64,000 bases of DNA. It comes from Lottia gigantea (Eukaryota; Mollusca; Gastropoda; Lottiidae). How positions within the stretch are numbered: position 1 is the stretch's first letter; every line of letters starts with the position of its first letter. The stretch lies in the NCBI RefSeq assembly GCF_000327385.1, contig NW_008710145.1, positions 1,721,574 through 1,785,573 on the forward strand. The letters run 5' to 3'. Below are positions 53,747 through 64,000 of this stretch, piece by piece. A program made the translations under genes and the position numbers. Below the pieces are notes generated by a model. That model searched no databases, was not told the origin of the DNA, and saw only the letters and a list, made by a program, of their open reading frames with translations.

Positions 53747-54560
53747 CTTGATAATTTTTATGATTATGTGGTTTTAATTTCAATTGACTTAATAGTCTAC
53801 CTTCCATTTTAATAAGCCCACATGGAAATGTGGACGTATATTTTCGTTGCCCGAGTCCGTCGATACGTTGTGAACATAATAGAGATTATAGTTGAGTCAT
53901 GAAATGGGGGGCGTATATTTCCGTCACCCACCGCCCGTCCGTCCACAATTGCTCGTAAACACTCTACAAGGCACAATTCTTGACTGATTTCGACAAAACT
54001 ATTTATGGTTGTTTGTACTCAACCAAGGATGAACTCTATCGAAAATCAGAAAAATCGACCATTTTTAGTATAAGTTATTGCCCTTGTTCTTGAAAACTCG
54101 TAATATTTTTTGCTCGTAAACGCTCTAGAAGGTTCAATTATTGACAGATTTTGACGAAACTTGGTTTTAGTGTTTTTTATCCCCTAAGGATGAACCCTAT
54201 TGAAAAAAAAATGAGTTATTACCCTCTATCTTGAAAATGCGTTCAATTTTTAGCACATTTACACTCTAGAAGGCACAATTCTTGGTGGATTTCGACAAAA
54301 CTTTGTGTGAGTGTTTGTAATCACCCAAGGATGAACGCTATCGAAATCAGAAAAATCAAACAATATATGTTCTTAAAAGCGCATTTTTTAGTCTGTAACC
54401 ACTCTAGAAGGCACAGATTTTGATGAAACTTGGTAATATTATTATGTATGGCTGAAGGTTGAATATTTCATACTGGTAATTGTTACTGTACTGCCAAATA
54501 TTTAAAATTTAAAATCAAAGCTATCAGTGGGCGTTTATTACCTTGCCTGGCAAGCTATCC
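53747..54560 (+). repeat. Dispersed composite repeat, copy 3 (fullest)
   Basis: Head CCCACATGGAAATGTGG and CCCGAGTCCGTCGAT, a second GGGCGTATATTTCCGTC / CCGTCCGTCC head, then about four units with CTCGTAAACACTCTA, TTTCGACAAAACT and ACCCAAGGATGAAC. It closes with TGGTAATTGTTACTGTACTG and CTTGCCTGGCAAGCTATC, as in the copy at 20.6-21.2 kb. Confidence 0.85.
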
Positions 54561-54653
54561 TTATATAAGTCATGAAACGTTATGTGATCATTTATATTGA
54601 TGAGATGTTGGTCATCGAATTAGTCACACCTTCAATTAAACAAGACCTTTGTT

Positions 54654-54663
54654 TATTTATTTC
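54654..54663 (-). terminator. CDC25: CDC25-4 poly(A) signal
   Basis: TTTATTTATT on the plus strand (two overlapping AATAAA on the minus), about 75 bases past the stop. Confidence 0.6.
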
Positions 54664-54738
54664 ATAGATTAACACTGTACAATATTTCATAGATAACAAA
54701 TAACAAGTAACAATAACAAATAGAAAACAATAACAAAT

Positions 54739-56156
54739 TCAAAATCTGATAACACGAGGTTTTCTTAACCTTTCCTCCCGACTTCTATTTCCTCGAGACT
54801 TTTTACTCTGGAAAACTGATAATTCTTCAGTAAACTTTGGGTCTAACATTTGAATATGATCACAGGGTTCACACAGATTCTGAAATATAAAACAGGTTAG
54901 ATTTATATAGTATTCCTTTTATGTAGTGTTTATTTCTATTCCCAAAAAATACTAAAAATTATGTACGTAAACTCAATTGCAATAATTCTATAACTTTCAA
55001 TATTTTACATGTACAGGTCATATTTCATATTGACAAACTCCAGTATGATTCAATTCTGAGATACAATACATGTAATTTGAAATAAAAATATATTATACCT
55101 TTGTTTGTTCATAAAAAGCTTTATATCCGCCATCTAGAATATAGACTTCTGGGTAATATAGACTAGGATAATTATCACTATTCAATAATCGGTCTTGTGA
55201 TCGAAGATATCGTAATCTGAAAAAAAAACATATATACCGTATAATTTCGAGAATATTACACAATGCTGTGTTATACGCAGCACAAATATACAAATACAAT
55301 GCAATTTCGATAAATGAGATATATTTAATACTTACAGTGTAGGTGCTCTTTGTGAAGAAAATTCACAATGGAATATCAAGATTCTAGGTTTATCTTGTAA
55401 TTGTAATAAATTATCTATAGAATCTTTAATATAAGTATTAACTGCTCCCTGGATATGACCACCATCATATTCATATGGATATCTACAATCTAGTATCATA
55501 TAATTATTATCTATAGTTGGGTATTTTCCTTTTAATAAATCTTCAACCTGAAATATAAATGATATACTTAATATTTATACAGATCAAATATAAAACAGTT
55601 CGCTATTCATATTTGGTTTTGATAATATCCAATCTGAAATTTCTAAAAAAAATAAAAAATGTGCTTGAATATTACTTACAGTTTGAGGTGAAATAGACTT
55701 GAGATCTTTATGTTTACCACATACAGTAGGTAGACTATAAGGTCGACTACAATCAGCTATTAATTCTACATCATCTGATAATCTTTCTACAGCTGATTTA
55801 ATTCGTTCATCTTCTTGTCTTTCATTTATTTTTTCTTTTATTTCTTCATTTCTAACTTGTACCATCTTATTCTTATTGTAGCATATTGGTGATGACGTCA
55901 TATCAACTTCCATCATATTCTTCCTCATTTGTTGAGATAAATTACGACGAGCTTTCTTAGGGCGACGGATTTCAAACTGTCAAAAGAAAAACAAAATTTC
56001 TTAAGAATACGGTAAACAAAATACAATTTCTTATAAGTTTAGAAGATATTCGAAATAGATGTTTCTTATTAAAAAGTATTTCAATTCTATTAAATAAATG
56101 ATCAATTATTGAAGGAAAATTTTATTTACCATATTTTCTTGTTGTAGATTTTCCAT
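54739..56156 (-). CDS. CDC25: Compact CDC25-family phosphatase, copy 4
   Basis: Five exons on the minus strand: 56130-56156, 55680-55976, 55336-55547, 55099-55216, 54739-54879, giving 264 residues. The nine-codon first exon (MENLQQENM) is followed by a basic stretch RRPKKARR, a likely nuclear signal. Then come the coiled, charged segment [45 protein letters not shown], the P-loop [10 protein letters not shown] (Cys and Arg intact) and [15 protein letters not shown]. The tail is basic, [11 protein letters not shown]...PRVIRF, and lacks the SWTAGE block of copy 2. Donor of exon 4 is GTATAA, weaker than in the sister copies. The gene is the left arm of a head-to-head inverted duplication with CDC25-5. 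Confidence 0.9.
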
Positions 56157-57613
56157 TTTCTATAGATTTTGTTTTTAAAGGTAAAGATTGTCAATGAAAA
56201 GAGAATGAAGTGATAATGATTTAAGATAAAATACATGACGATATTTATATTGATAATGAATATAATGTCGAGTGAATTATATCATTATGATTACTAATCA
56301 TTTTCTATCATAACTAATTATATTTCTGTTTTAATTACAGTCATTATATTTCTATGTGAGTAATATTTATATCCACACTGAATACTGTTCTTAATCCATT
56401 TCAATCTTTCTTGAAATTGACTATATGTTGTTATAATTTTTCATCAATCGACAGATGATATCATCTAGTGTTCACATTCAATCTTTCAATTTCAAGGTTC
56501 AGAAAAAAACACTGCAAAATATTTTATTCATAACACCATAATTAAAATAATAAGAATTTTTAAAGAAATATTTCTTTAGTTATGTTGTAGTTTTGTTGAA
56601 TGAAATATTCCGTATATATTTTGAATACTGTGTTCACGAGTTTTTAACATTGCTATTAGAATTATAATTTTTGAATACTGTGTTAACAAGTGTTTTAACA
56701 ATGCTATTAGGAGTTTGACTATAGACATATAAAGATAATCACTTTTGAATCAGATTATTTTATGTCCACATGAAACTGTTGTTTTCATGAAATTATCAGG
56801 GAAAAGATGGGGTGTCTGGATATAAAAACCTCTTAACAAAATCCAATGTCAATCTGAATCACAAAAATATTACCAACTTAAAAAGTACAGAACACCATAC
56901 ATTAAAGGGGCAGTATGCAAATTTTTAATTTTTGCTATTCATGTATATGTTAAAGGTGTGACTAATTGTTAATGAAGCAATTTGATCTAGTTTAGGTGCT
57001 TCACCTTAAAATGCCTCGATATTTTTAGTTGAAACCTTCAGAAGGAGGCAGAGGTATAGGTCTCTAAAATTTGTTTTTTATTTTCAAGATTTGTAATTAG
57101 TTTGTCAACACCAACCAAAAACAAATAGACGTTAAATTGTTTACGTAAACCTTTTAACTAGTTTGGGGTTTGAAATTCAATGACCGGATAATTTAAGTCA
57201 AAACTTTCAGATAAGTTAAGGGACACAATTTAATAAATTCGACCTAGGAAAATTCAGATTTCTACTACACCATACCGATAACCCATAGGTGAAGAGGGAT
57301 AAGGGGTAGTACTTAATCTGGTAAACCAATAAAAGTAATAACAACATATAGTCCACTTAAAGAAAGATAAACATGGATTCAGAACAGTATTCAGTGTGGA
57401 TATAAATATTATTCACATAGAAATATAATGACTGTAATTAAAACAGAAATATAATTAGTTATGATAGAAAATGATTAGTAATCATAATGATATAATTCAC
57501 TCGACATTATATTCATTATCACTATAAATATCGTCATGTATTTTATCTTAAATCATTATCACTTCATTCTCTTTTCATTGGCAATCTTTACCTTTTTTTA
57601 AAATCTATAGAAA
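56157..57613. promoter_or_regulatory. Shared divergent promoter region of CDC25-4 and CDC25-5
   Basis: Inverted arms 56157 to about 56415 and about 57357 to 57613 are nearly identical, including AGAACAGTATTCAGTGTGGA and ATGATATAATTCACTCGACA. They surround a loop of about 940 bases that is not symmetrical and has no gene. The loop contains a TTAAAGGGGCAGTATGC block resembling a MITE end. Each arm presumably is the promoter of its own gene. No TATA box is obvious. Confidence 0.7.
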
Positions 57614-58975
57614 ATGGAAAATCTACAGCAAGAAAATATGGTAAATAACAATTCACTTTAATAATTCATCCTCTATTTATCTAAACTATAAGGTGGTGGT
57701 TGTTAAGCTTTGATTTATCTGCATGTATTTCTAAAAGTAACTTTTGGAACCTCTGTTCATTTTTTGTCATTTTCATTTTGCTGAAACTTACACAATTCTG
57801 CTTTTCTTTGACAGTTTGAAATCCGTCGACCGAAGAAAGCTCGTCGTAATTTATCTCAACAAATGAGGAAGAATATGATGGAAGTTGATATGACGTCATC
57901 ACCAATATGCTACAATAAGAATAAGATGGTACAAGTTAGAAATGAAGAAATAAAAGAAAAAATGAATGAAAGACAAGAAGATGAACGAATTAAATCAGCT
58001 GTAGAAAGATTATCAGATGATGTAGAATTAATATCTGATTGTAGTCGACCTTATAGTCTACCTACTGTATGTGGTAAACATAAAGATCTCAAGTCTATTT
58101 CACCTCAAACTGTAAGTAATATTCAAGCACATTTTTCATTCTTAGAAATTTCATATAGGATATTATTAAAACCAAATATGAATAGCGAACTGTTTTATAT
58201 TTGATCTGTATAAATATTAAGTATATCATTTATATTCCAGGTTGAAGATTTATTAAATGGAAAATACTCAACTATAGATAATAATTATATGATACTAGAT
58301 TGTAGATATCCATATGAATATGATGGTGGTCATATCAAGGGAGCAGTAAATACTTATATTAAAGATTCTATAGATAATTTATTACAATTACAAGATAAAC
58401 CTAGAATTCTAATATTCCATTGTGAATTTTCTTCACAGAGAGCACCTACACTGTAAGTATAACATATCTTAAATCTAATATTCAAACAAGTGCTATTATC
58501 GGACTTATACTATATTTGAATATATGTGTTGTATAATACATTAGCCCGCAATATTCCCGAAATTATATGTTATACATTGTTATTTTTCAGATTACGATAT
58601 CTTCGATCTCAGGACAGATTATTGAACAGTGATAATTATCCTAGTCTATATTACCCAGAAGTCTATATTCTAGATGGAGGATATAAAGATTTTTATGAAC
58701 AAACACAGGTAAATATATTTAGATTTCATATAATAGAATTATTCATAAATCATAAAATTATTGCAATAGGTATTACTTAAACAATTTTAATATAGAAATA
58801 ATATTAAATAGATCCACTCTGTTTTATATTTCAGAATCTGTGTGAATCCTGTGATTATATTCAAATGGTAGACCCACTGTTTACTGAAGAATTATCAATT
58901 TTCCAGAGTAAAAAATCACGAGGTAATAGAAGTAGAGAAGAAAAGACGAGAAAACCTCGTGTTATCAGATTTTGA
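57614..58975 (+). CDS. CDC25: Compact CDC25-family phosphatase, copy 5
   Basis: Five exons: 57614-57640, 57815-58111, 58241-58452, 58591-58708, 58835-58975, giving 264 residues. The same layout as CDC25-4: [48 protein letters not shown]-loop [25 protein letters not shown], tail ending KPRVIRF. All splice sites are canonical, exon lengths equal those of CDC25-4, and no stop interrupts the frame. The 5' half including intron 2 is almost the same as CDC25-4. Intron 4 and the last exon resemble the CDC25-3 remnant more. Intron 1 differs from both. In the last exon CESCDY and VDPLF differ from the CEPCDY and LDPKF of the others. Confidence 0.92.
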
Positions 58976-59054
58976 TTTGTTATTGTTTTAAATTGTTATA
59001 TATTTGTTATTGTTATGTTATTTGTTATCTTTAAATCATTGTACAGTGTTATTG

Positions 59055-59060
59055 AATAAA
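59055..59060 (+). terminator. CDC25: CDC25-5 poly(A) signal
   Basis: AATAAA in GTACAGTGTTATTGAATAAA, 80 bases past the stop. The same context recurs behind P450-2. Confidence 0.7.
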
Positions 59061-59820
59061 AATAAATCATTCTGTAGTGTAGTAGCTGTTTAAATCTCTT
59101 CAGAAAAAATATACTGTATCGTTAAAGAAAATTCGTTATGTAGCTCCCACTGACATAGTGTCTGTCAACTTTAAATATACTAGAAAATAACTGATGATTA
59201 TCATCAATCTCATCATCGATGTTCTCTACCTAAATCTCAGTTCTAAATTGTTACAATGTAATGCAGATGATTAACGAATATTACTTTGAATACCAAGAGA
59301 TCTATCAAAATTGTAACAACTATTATTTTGTTGGATTATTTTATTAACTAAGGTACTACATGTATATGACAATAAACAATACAATATAACCTGATCATTA
59401 GCTTCTAACAAAACAAAACAAAATTTTCAAATTTGCATGTCGATATGTTAATGTGTATAATTGTTATTCATGAGTCTATTATTATTATTATAAATGAATA
59501 AACTGAATCATTATTGTCATTTAATTCCATTGTAATAGCCATTTGTTTGTTTCTATAAAATATACTATCACTGATCATATTAGTATTGTTGTTATAGCCC
59601 ACAGAGGAGTGGGATGTTGAAGGTTTGCAAGTTAATGCTTGTTAAGGTAAAGTTGTTTTTCTTTTTTTTGCATTTGCGAGAACGTTGCTTGTCTTCAACT
59701 TTAGTAAAGAGGCGGTGTACCCTTCTACAACTTCAGTGATCTTTTCTGGTAATGTGATTTCAATGGTGAAATTATTATTTTCAGAAACACTAGAGTGATT
59801 TTGTTTCACTTACTATTTGG
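59061..59820. other. Spacer between CDC25-5 and P450-2
   Basis: About 760 bases of AT-rich DNA with no gene or repeat recognised. It should hold the P450-2 promoter at its right end. Confidence 0.5.
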
Positions 59821-59827
59821 TATAAAA
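59821..59827 (+). promoter_or_regulatory. TATA box of P450-2
   Basis: TATAAAA 56 bases before the first ATG, predicting a very short leader starting near 59850. No equivalent box at a fitting distance is seen before P450-1, whose only TATAAA lies 24 bases before its ATG. Confidence 0.55.
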
Positions 59828-59876
59828 CAGAAGACATATAGTTTACTAAAGTCGAGTTGTAGTTCGCGTTACATCT

Positions 59877-62726
59877 ATGATGTTGGAAATGAGTTGGTTT
59901 ATTTACCTTATGATATTGTGTCTTCTCAGTTATATCATTTATATATGGATGACCAACAATAAGGGGAGACTACCCCCAGGTCCTTCCCTCATTGAATCTA
60001 TTAAAATTATGTATGGATTTATCACAAGAGAAGACGGATTTTTAGTTGCAGAGAAACTGGCTTTCCGATTTGGAGAAATTGCCAATGTTCGATTCCTTGG
60101 TAACAATATGATATTTCTCAACAGTTCTAGAATTATTAGGAAACTTTTAACCACGTCTGCTTATCGTGACGTCACTAACGACCGACCACCATCTTTTCTT
60201 AAAGATTATCTTTTTCAAAATAAGGATATTGCATTTAGTGACTATAGTAATGTTGTTTTCAAATTAAGAAAGATTTCCCATACAGTTATGCGACTTTATG
60301 GTGAAGGAATACATGATTTTGAGAAAATGTTGAAACCGGAAGTGGATATTTTGATAGAAAAACTGGCACAAGCTACTGATAAGGAATCAGTTGATATGGA
60401 TGCAGTTCTGTCAGAGAGTTTAATCAGAATTATACACGTATTTGTAAGTAGAGATACTGATCTTTTTCAACATATACTTTAAAGATATGTGCTTGTAAAT
60501 TTTGAAGACTAATAGCCAGCTCCACTAGTCGAAAAAAATATTCCTTCACATCCAGATCCGAATCTAAATCTAAAGAGAGAAGTCGATTTTGTATCATAAA
60601 TAGAAAAATAGTAAAACTTTGCTCTGTTTAAATACATTAGGTTTTACTCCTTAAAATAAATGATAGGCGTATCTTTTTGGCATATAGTCTGTCTTTACCC
60701 AACCACCTCACCCCTACACACAGACACACAAACACATTTGCTTCTATAAAAAAAGAAATCCGTGTGAATAGAATAGTACAGTAACATCGAGGCAGTTTAC
60801 TTCTGAATGAGATAATGTGATAATTCTAAAAATTATAATAGTTTTGTAAGCTTTTGAGTACAGAATTTTAGAATATCCAATTTTCAGTTAACCAATGAAC
60901 GAATAGAATCAAAAGAAGCAGAAAAAGTTTTCTCTGATGTAAGGGAATTCAATACTAGTTTTATTGCTATAAGTGCTGCTGACAAGAATTTTATACTGTC
61001 GCGGTTCCCATGGTTACAACATCTTCCCGGAAGTAATGGTGATGTCGTCCGGAAGTTACATCATGACCAAAGAAGAATATTACGGTACTTTCTTGCACCT
61101 GAAAAAAAACAGGTTTGTTTTGAATATCTGTATTAGTTTTGTTTTCTCCATGAAAGGGATATTCAGTTGTAAACCTACACTGGCGAGCAGACAGCACCGT
61201 AAATTTTCTCATTTTTTGTCCAAGTTTCATCAGTATTACATGTTGTTTCGGATAAGAATTTTAAGTCCTCGATATTTGATATATTACGATAACTGTTGAG
61301 TGACTAATATCTTTATGGTACCTTGATTAGATCACTTCATTAATTTTGTCGGTATGATAATGATGGTTTTATTATTAGAAATGGAAGGGAAATGGAAGCT
61401 TGATAGGAACACTACGTTTAGAACAGGATAATGATAAGGAATTAACTGATACTATGATAGAAGGAGTTGTTTCTGATATGGTTATTGCAGCGTTTTCTAC
61501 AACTCATGGTGCTCTATGTGGTACTTTTCTCCTGATGATGAAATATCCCGAAGTTCAGCGTCGTCTTCAATTAGAAATTGAGGAAAGGTTGGTAGTATTT
61601 TTGGGTCCCAACCAACATTCCATAGTGCAACTGCTGACTGGATATAGATAGGATGTTTCGGGATTATAAATAGTATAAAGAGGATAGCTTACATATATCA
61701 CATAAAGTTCTAGTTTATTCGTCATCTAACTTACAATACATCAAACCAGTATTCTAGCTGATGGAGATTAATTATTTTTATTTCAGAATTAGTGGTGAAG
61801 AACCAAGTCTTGCTGATCGATCAAAACTTCCATACACCAACGCTGTTATTCTAGAATGTCTTCGTTACATACGTCACATCCCGTTAGGAATATCACACTA
61901 TGTCCGAGAAGATATTGAAATAGAAGGATACACAATTCCCGCTAAATCAACGGTAGGCCCTGAATGTTTTGATTTGGTGAAACGGTATCCTAGTTACATA
62001 TGAGCATGTATATGTATATGACAACCTAATGGAGTATATTGTACTTTTGAAATCAATCGAATATTTCTGACTTTTTTATATCCATTGGCGACGCGACAAT
62101 TGCTACCTTAAAACTCATGTCATGTCATGTCCACATAAGAATATATTTCTTATATTCACAATATGTCAAGGTGTAATAGAACATATTCTGTATTTCAGCT
62201 AATTACTAATATATATTATGCATGTATAGACGAGATGGAATGGGAAAAACCAGATCAATTTTATCCTGAAAGATTTTTAGATGTTGATGGTAATTTACTA
62301 CCAAGTGATCACCCAACCAGACAACAGTAAGATCACTATTTGCCAATTTTGATCAGCTAATTATATTTCTGTCACAAAACTTGTTTAAACATCCCTGATT
62401 TTGTACGAGTAAGCTTTGTGTAATATTTCTCTTTTGTAATGTATCGTGTCTCGTAGGTGTTCTTATTTGTGGTCTGGAATTACTCCATATTAAAAGAAAT
62501 GTGTGTTTCATTTTACAGATTGATACCATTTAGTGTTGGAAGAAGAAACTGTGTTGGCGAATCATTTGCTAAATCACGCATGTTTTTATATGTGACACGT
62601 TTACTTCAGAAATTTGAATTCCATCAAGGAAATAATAAACTGGTTTCTGAAGATTCGTCAACTTGGGTTCAATGCGGAGTTTTACATCCTCAACATCTTA
62701 AATGTAAAATTGTAGCCAGAAAATAG
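59877..62726 (+). CDS. Cytochrome P450, CYP2-clan, copy 2
   Basis: Six exons: 59877-60443, 60888-61112, 61379-61587, 61787-61952, 62199-62326, 62519-62726, giving 500 residues from the first ATG. The third in-frame ATG (59889) matches the start of copy 1 and would give 496. Exon lengths 2-6 equal those of P450-1. N-terminal anchor, LPPGPS hinge, I-helix AAFSTTHG (Ser in place of the usual acid, Ala for the usual Gly), K-helix ECLR, PERF, haem loop FSVGRRNCVG. Exon 1, 3 and 4 are almost the same as copy 1, exon 2 less so, and the introns hardly align. It is an ER mono-oxygenase of unknown substrate. The likely poly(A) signal lies in a CDC25 remnant downstream. Confidence 0.93.
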
Positions 62727-62788
62727 ATATTTGACATTCGGATCAGTAATATTTCAAGTATAGTAAACAATGTGTGTGTGTGTGAACC

Positions 62789-62934
62789 TTGTGATTATAT
62801 TCAAATGTTAGACCTAAAGTTTAGTGAAGAATTGTCAATTGTCCGAAGTAAAAAATCTTGAGGTAATAAAGGTAGAGAAGAAAAGATTAGAAAACCCCGG
62901 AAAACTTTATCCGATTTTGAATTTGTTATTGTTT
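62789..62934 (+). pseudogene. CDC25 last-exon remnant behind P450-2
   Basis: From TGTGAACCTTGTGATTATAT on, the sequence follows the last exon of CDC25-3/5 (CEPCDYIQMLDLKFSEELSI). It then has CGA changed to TGA inside the KKSRG segment and further changes in the tail. No acceptor or earlier exon is present. The CDC25-type 3' untranslated sequence (TTGTTATTGTTTTAAATTG) follows. Confidence 0.85.
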
Positions 62935-62994
62935 TAAATTGTTATCTATTGTTATGTTTGTATGTTATCAATGATATATTGTACAGTGTTACTG

Positions 62995-63000
62995 AATAAA
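62995..63000 (+). terminator. Probable P450-2 poly(A) signal, CDC25-derived
   Basis: First AATAAA after the P450-2 stop, 269 bases on. It sits in GTACAGTGTTACTGAATAAA, the counterpart of the CDC25-5 signal at 59055. Confidence 0.6.
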
Positions 63001-64000
63001 AACCAAGCTTAATACAATTATTTTATAGGTTTGTTTTATGCTTGAGATTTTCCATTTGATATGTATATAGGACTATTTGTGAATATTGCTCTTTAGGGAC
63101 ACCCTTACGCAGATCTTAAATGTACCCCAGGATGACTGAAAATATCAGAGCCTACTATCGGGTTAAAACAAATTTTTGCGTCGACTAATTATAGACGAAG
63201 GAACTCTAGAGTGATTATTTTCCTTAAACAAAACATCTTGTGAACTAACTCCTCTGCAAGATGGTTGCCAAAGCTTTTACAAAGCGGTACAAAAACGTAG
63301 CAGTTTCCTAGATAATTTATGCATATGATTTTCTAGTCCAATTTGGCTCCACAAAGTTCTACATGTTTACCAAATTTAAAAAGTTAGTCTTAAAGCCTAT
63401 AGCTTCGTATTACAATTAACAAATCATACTTGTGTCTACTTGTTACGATAATGGTTTCGGAGTTATTTGGGGAAAAACGCGTCATATTTGGATTGTAGGC
63501 ACGATAGAGGAGGAGCCCTTGAATGTGTGTAGACACAATATAACTTCAAATGTTTTATCAAACTTAGTATGTATGTATATAGTGATCAATTTGAATTTGA
63601 CGATATTTGAATTATTAAAGGCTGTCAAGTTTGATCTGTAAAGTGACTACAGTGGTTATCCAATTTTGATGCAATTTGAAATAGATGTGTTTGTTAATGA
63701 GATCTTGGCCATGTTTGAATTTTATGATAATTTGTTTTTAGGTATTGTCTTGACATATAGATTATCTTTAAGATTATGAGAAAATTCATTTTTCAAGACT
63801 AAAATTTATGATAAGCAGTCAATTGGAAACAAATAAATTATAAGTACAGGGCAGTAAGACACGGTACTTTGGGCACTTTTCTTTTAGGCACACGGTCAAT
63901 TAGAAATAGGTCATTAGGAACAGCGTAATTTAAACACACCTTCGAATAAGTATATATTCATACTTTTTAGGCACATTTGTATTGACACAGTGTCAAGTCA
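63001..64000. other. Gene-free end of window
   Basis: No gene seen. The stretch 63690-63740 (AATGAGATCTTGGCCATGTTTGAATTT) resembles the GATGAGATTTTGGTCATCG block near the composite repeats. From about 63858 GGCACACGGTCA and ACGGTA motifs resemble the P450-1 intron minisatellite in style but form no clear array. Confidence 0.45.

Overview
The window looks like AT-rich nuclear DNA of a lophotrochozoan animal, most likely a gastropod mollusc. Three things point that way: spliced genes with GT-AG introns, vertebrate-like TMED, CDC25 and CYP2-clan proteins, and dispersed GTCCGTC-type repeats of a kind I associate with molluscs. The species assignment is inference. One 50-base assembly gap (N) is present at 45698-45747.

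Layout. From 1 to about 28.7 kb I find no convincing gene. This part holds a 28-bp minisatellite (17.46-17.93 kb), a dispersed composite repeat (20.62-21.18 kb), two short ATG-less or short open frames on the minus strand, and one weak candidate for a small secreted peptide (15.04 kb). A decayed LINE reverse transcriptase lies at 28.74-29.30 kb. At 29.44-33.04 kb (+) is a complete p24-alpha cargo receptor gene (TMED4/9 type) with two tandem, same-length, same-phase versions of its second exon. They look like mutually exclusive exons.

From 35.8 kb to the end the window is a family cluster of CDC25 protein phosphatases mixed with a tandem pair of cytochrome P450 genes. There are three compact CDC25 genes (35.82-37.43 kb minus; 54.74-56.16 kb minus; 57.61-58.98 kb plus), one longer canonical CDC25 with two possible first exons (41.64-46.32 kb plus), a two-exon remnant (53.11-53.55 kb minus) and a last-exon remnant (62.79-62.93 kb plus). 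The two full copies at 54.7-59.0 kb form a large head-to-head inverted duplication with near-identical promoter arms around a loop of about 0.94 kb. The P450 genes (48.58-52.06 and 59.88-62.73 kb, both plus) each have six coding exons with matching phases. P450-2 seems to take its poly(A) signal from the CDC25 remnant behind it.

How the genes work together. TMED4/9 acts in ER-Golgi cargo sorting, CDC25 activates cyclin-dependent kinases by dephosphorylation, and the P450s are ER mono-oxygenases. I see no shared pathway. The CDC25/P450 neighbourhood is best read as a locus under repeated duplication, inversion and gene conversion. Introns and spacers carry several foldback or MITE-like elements.
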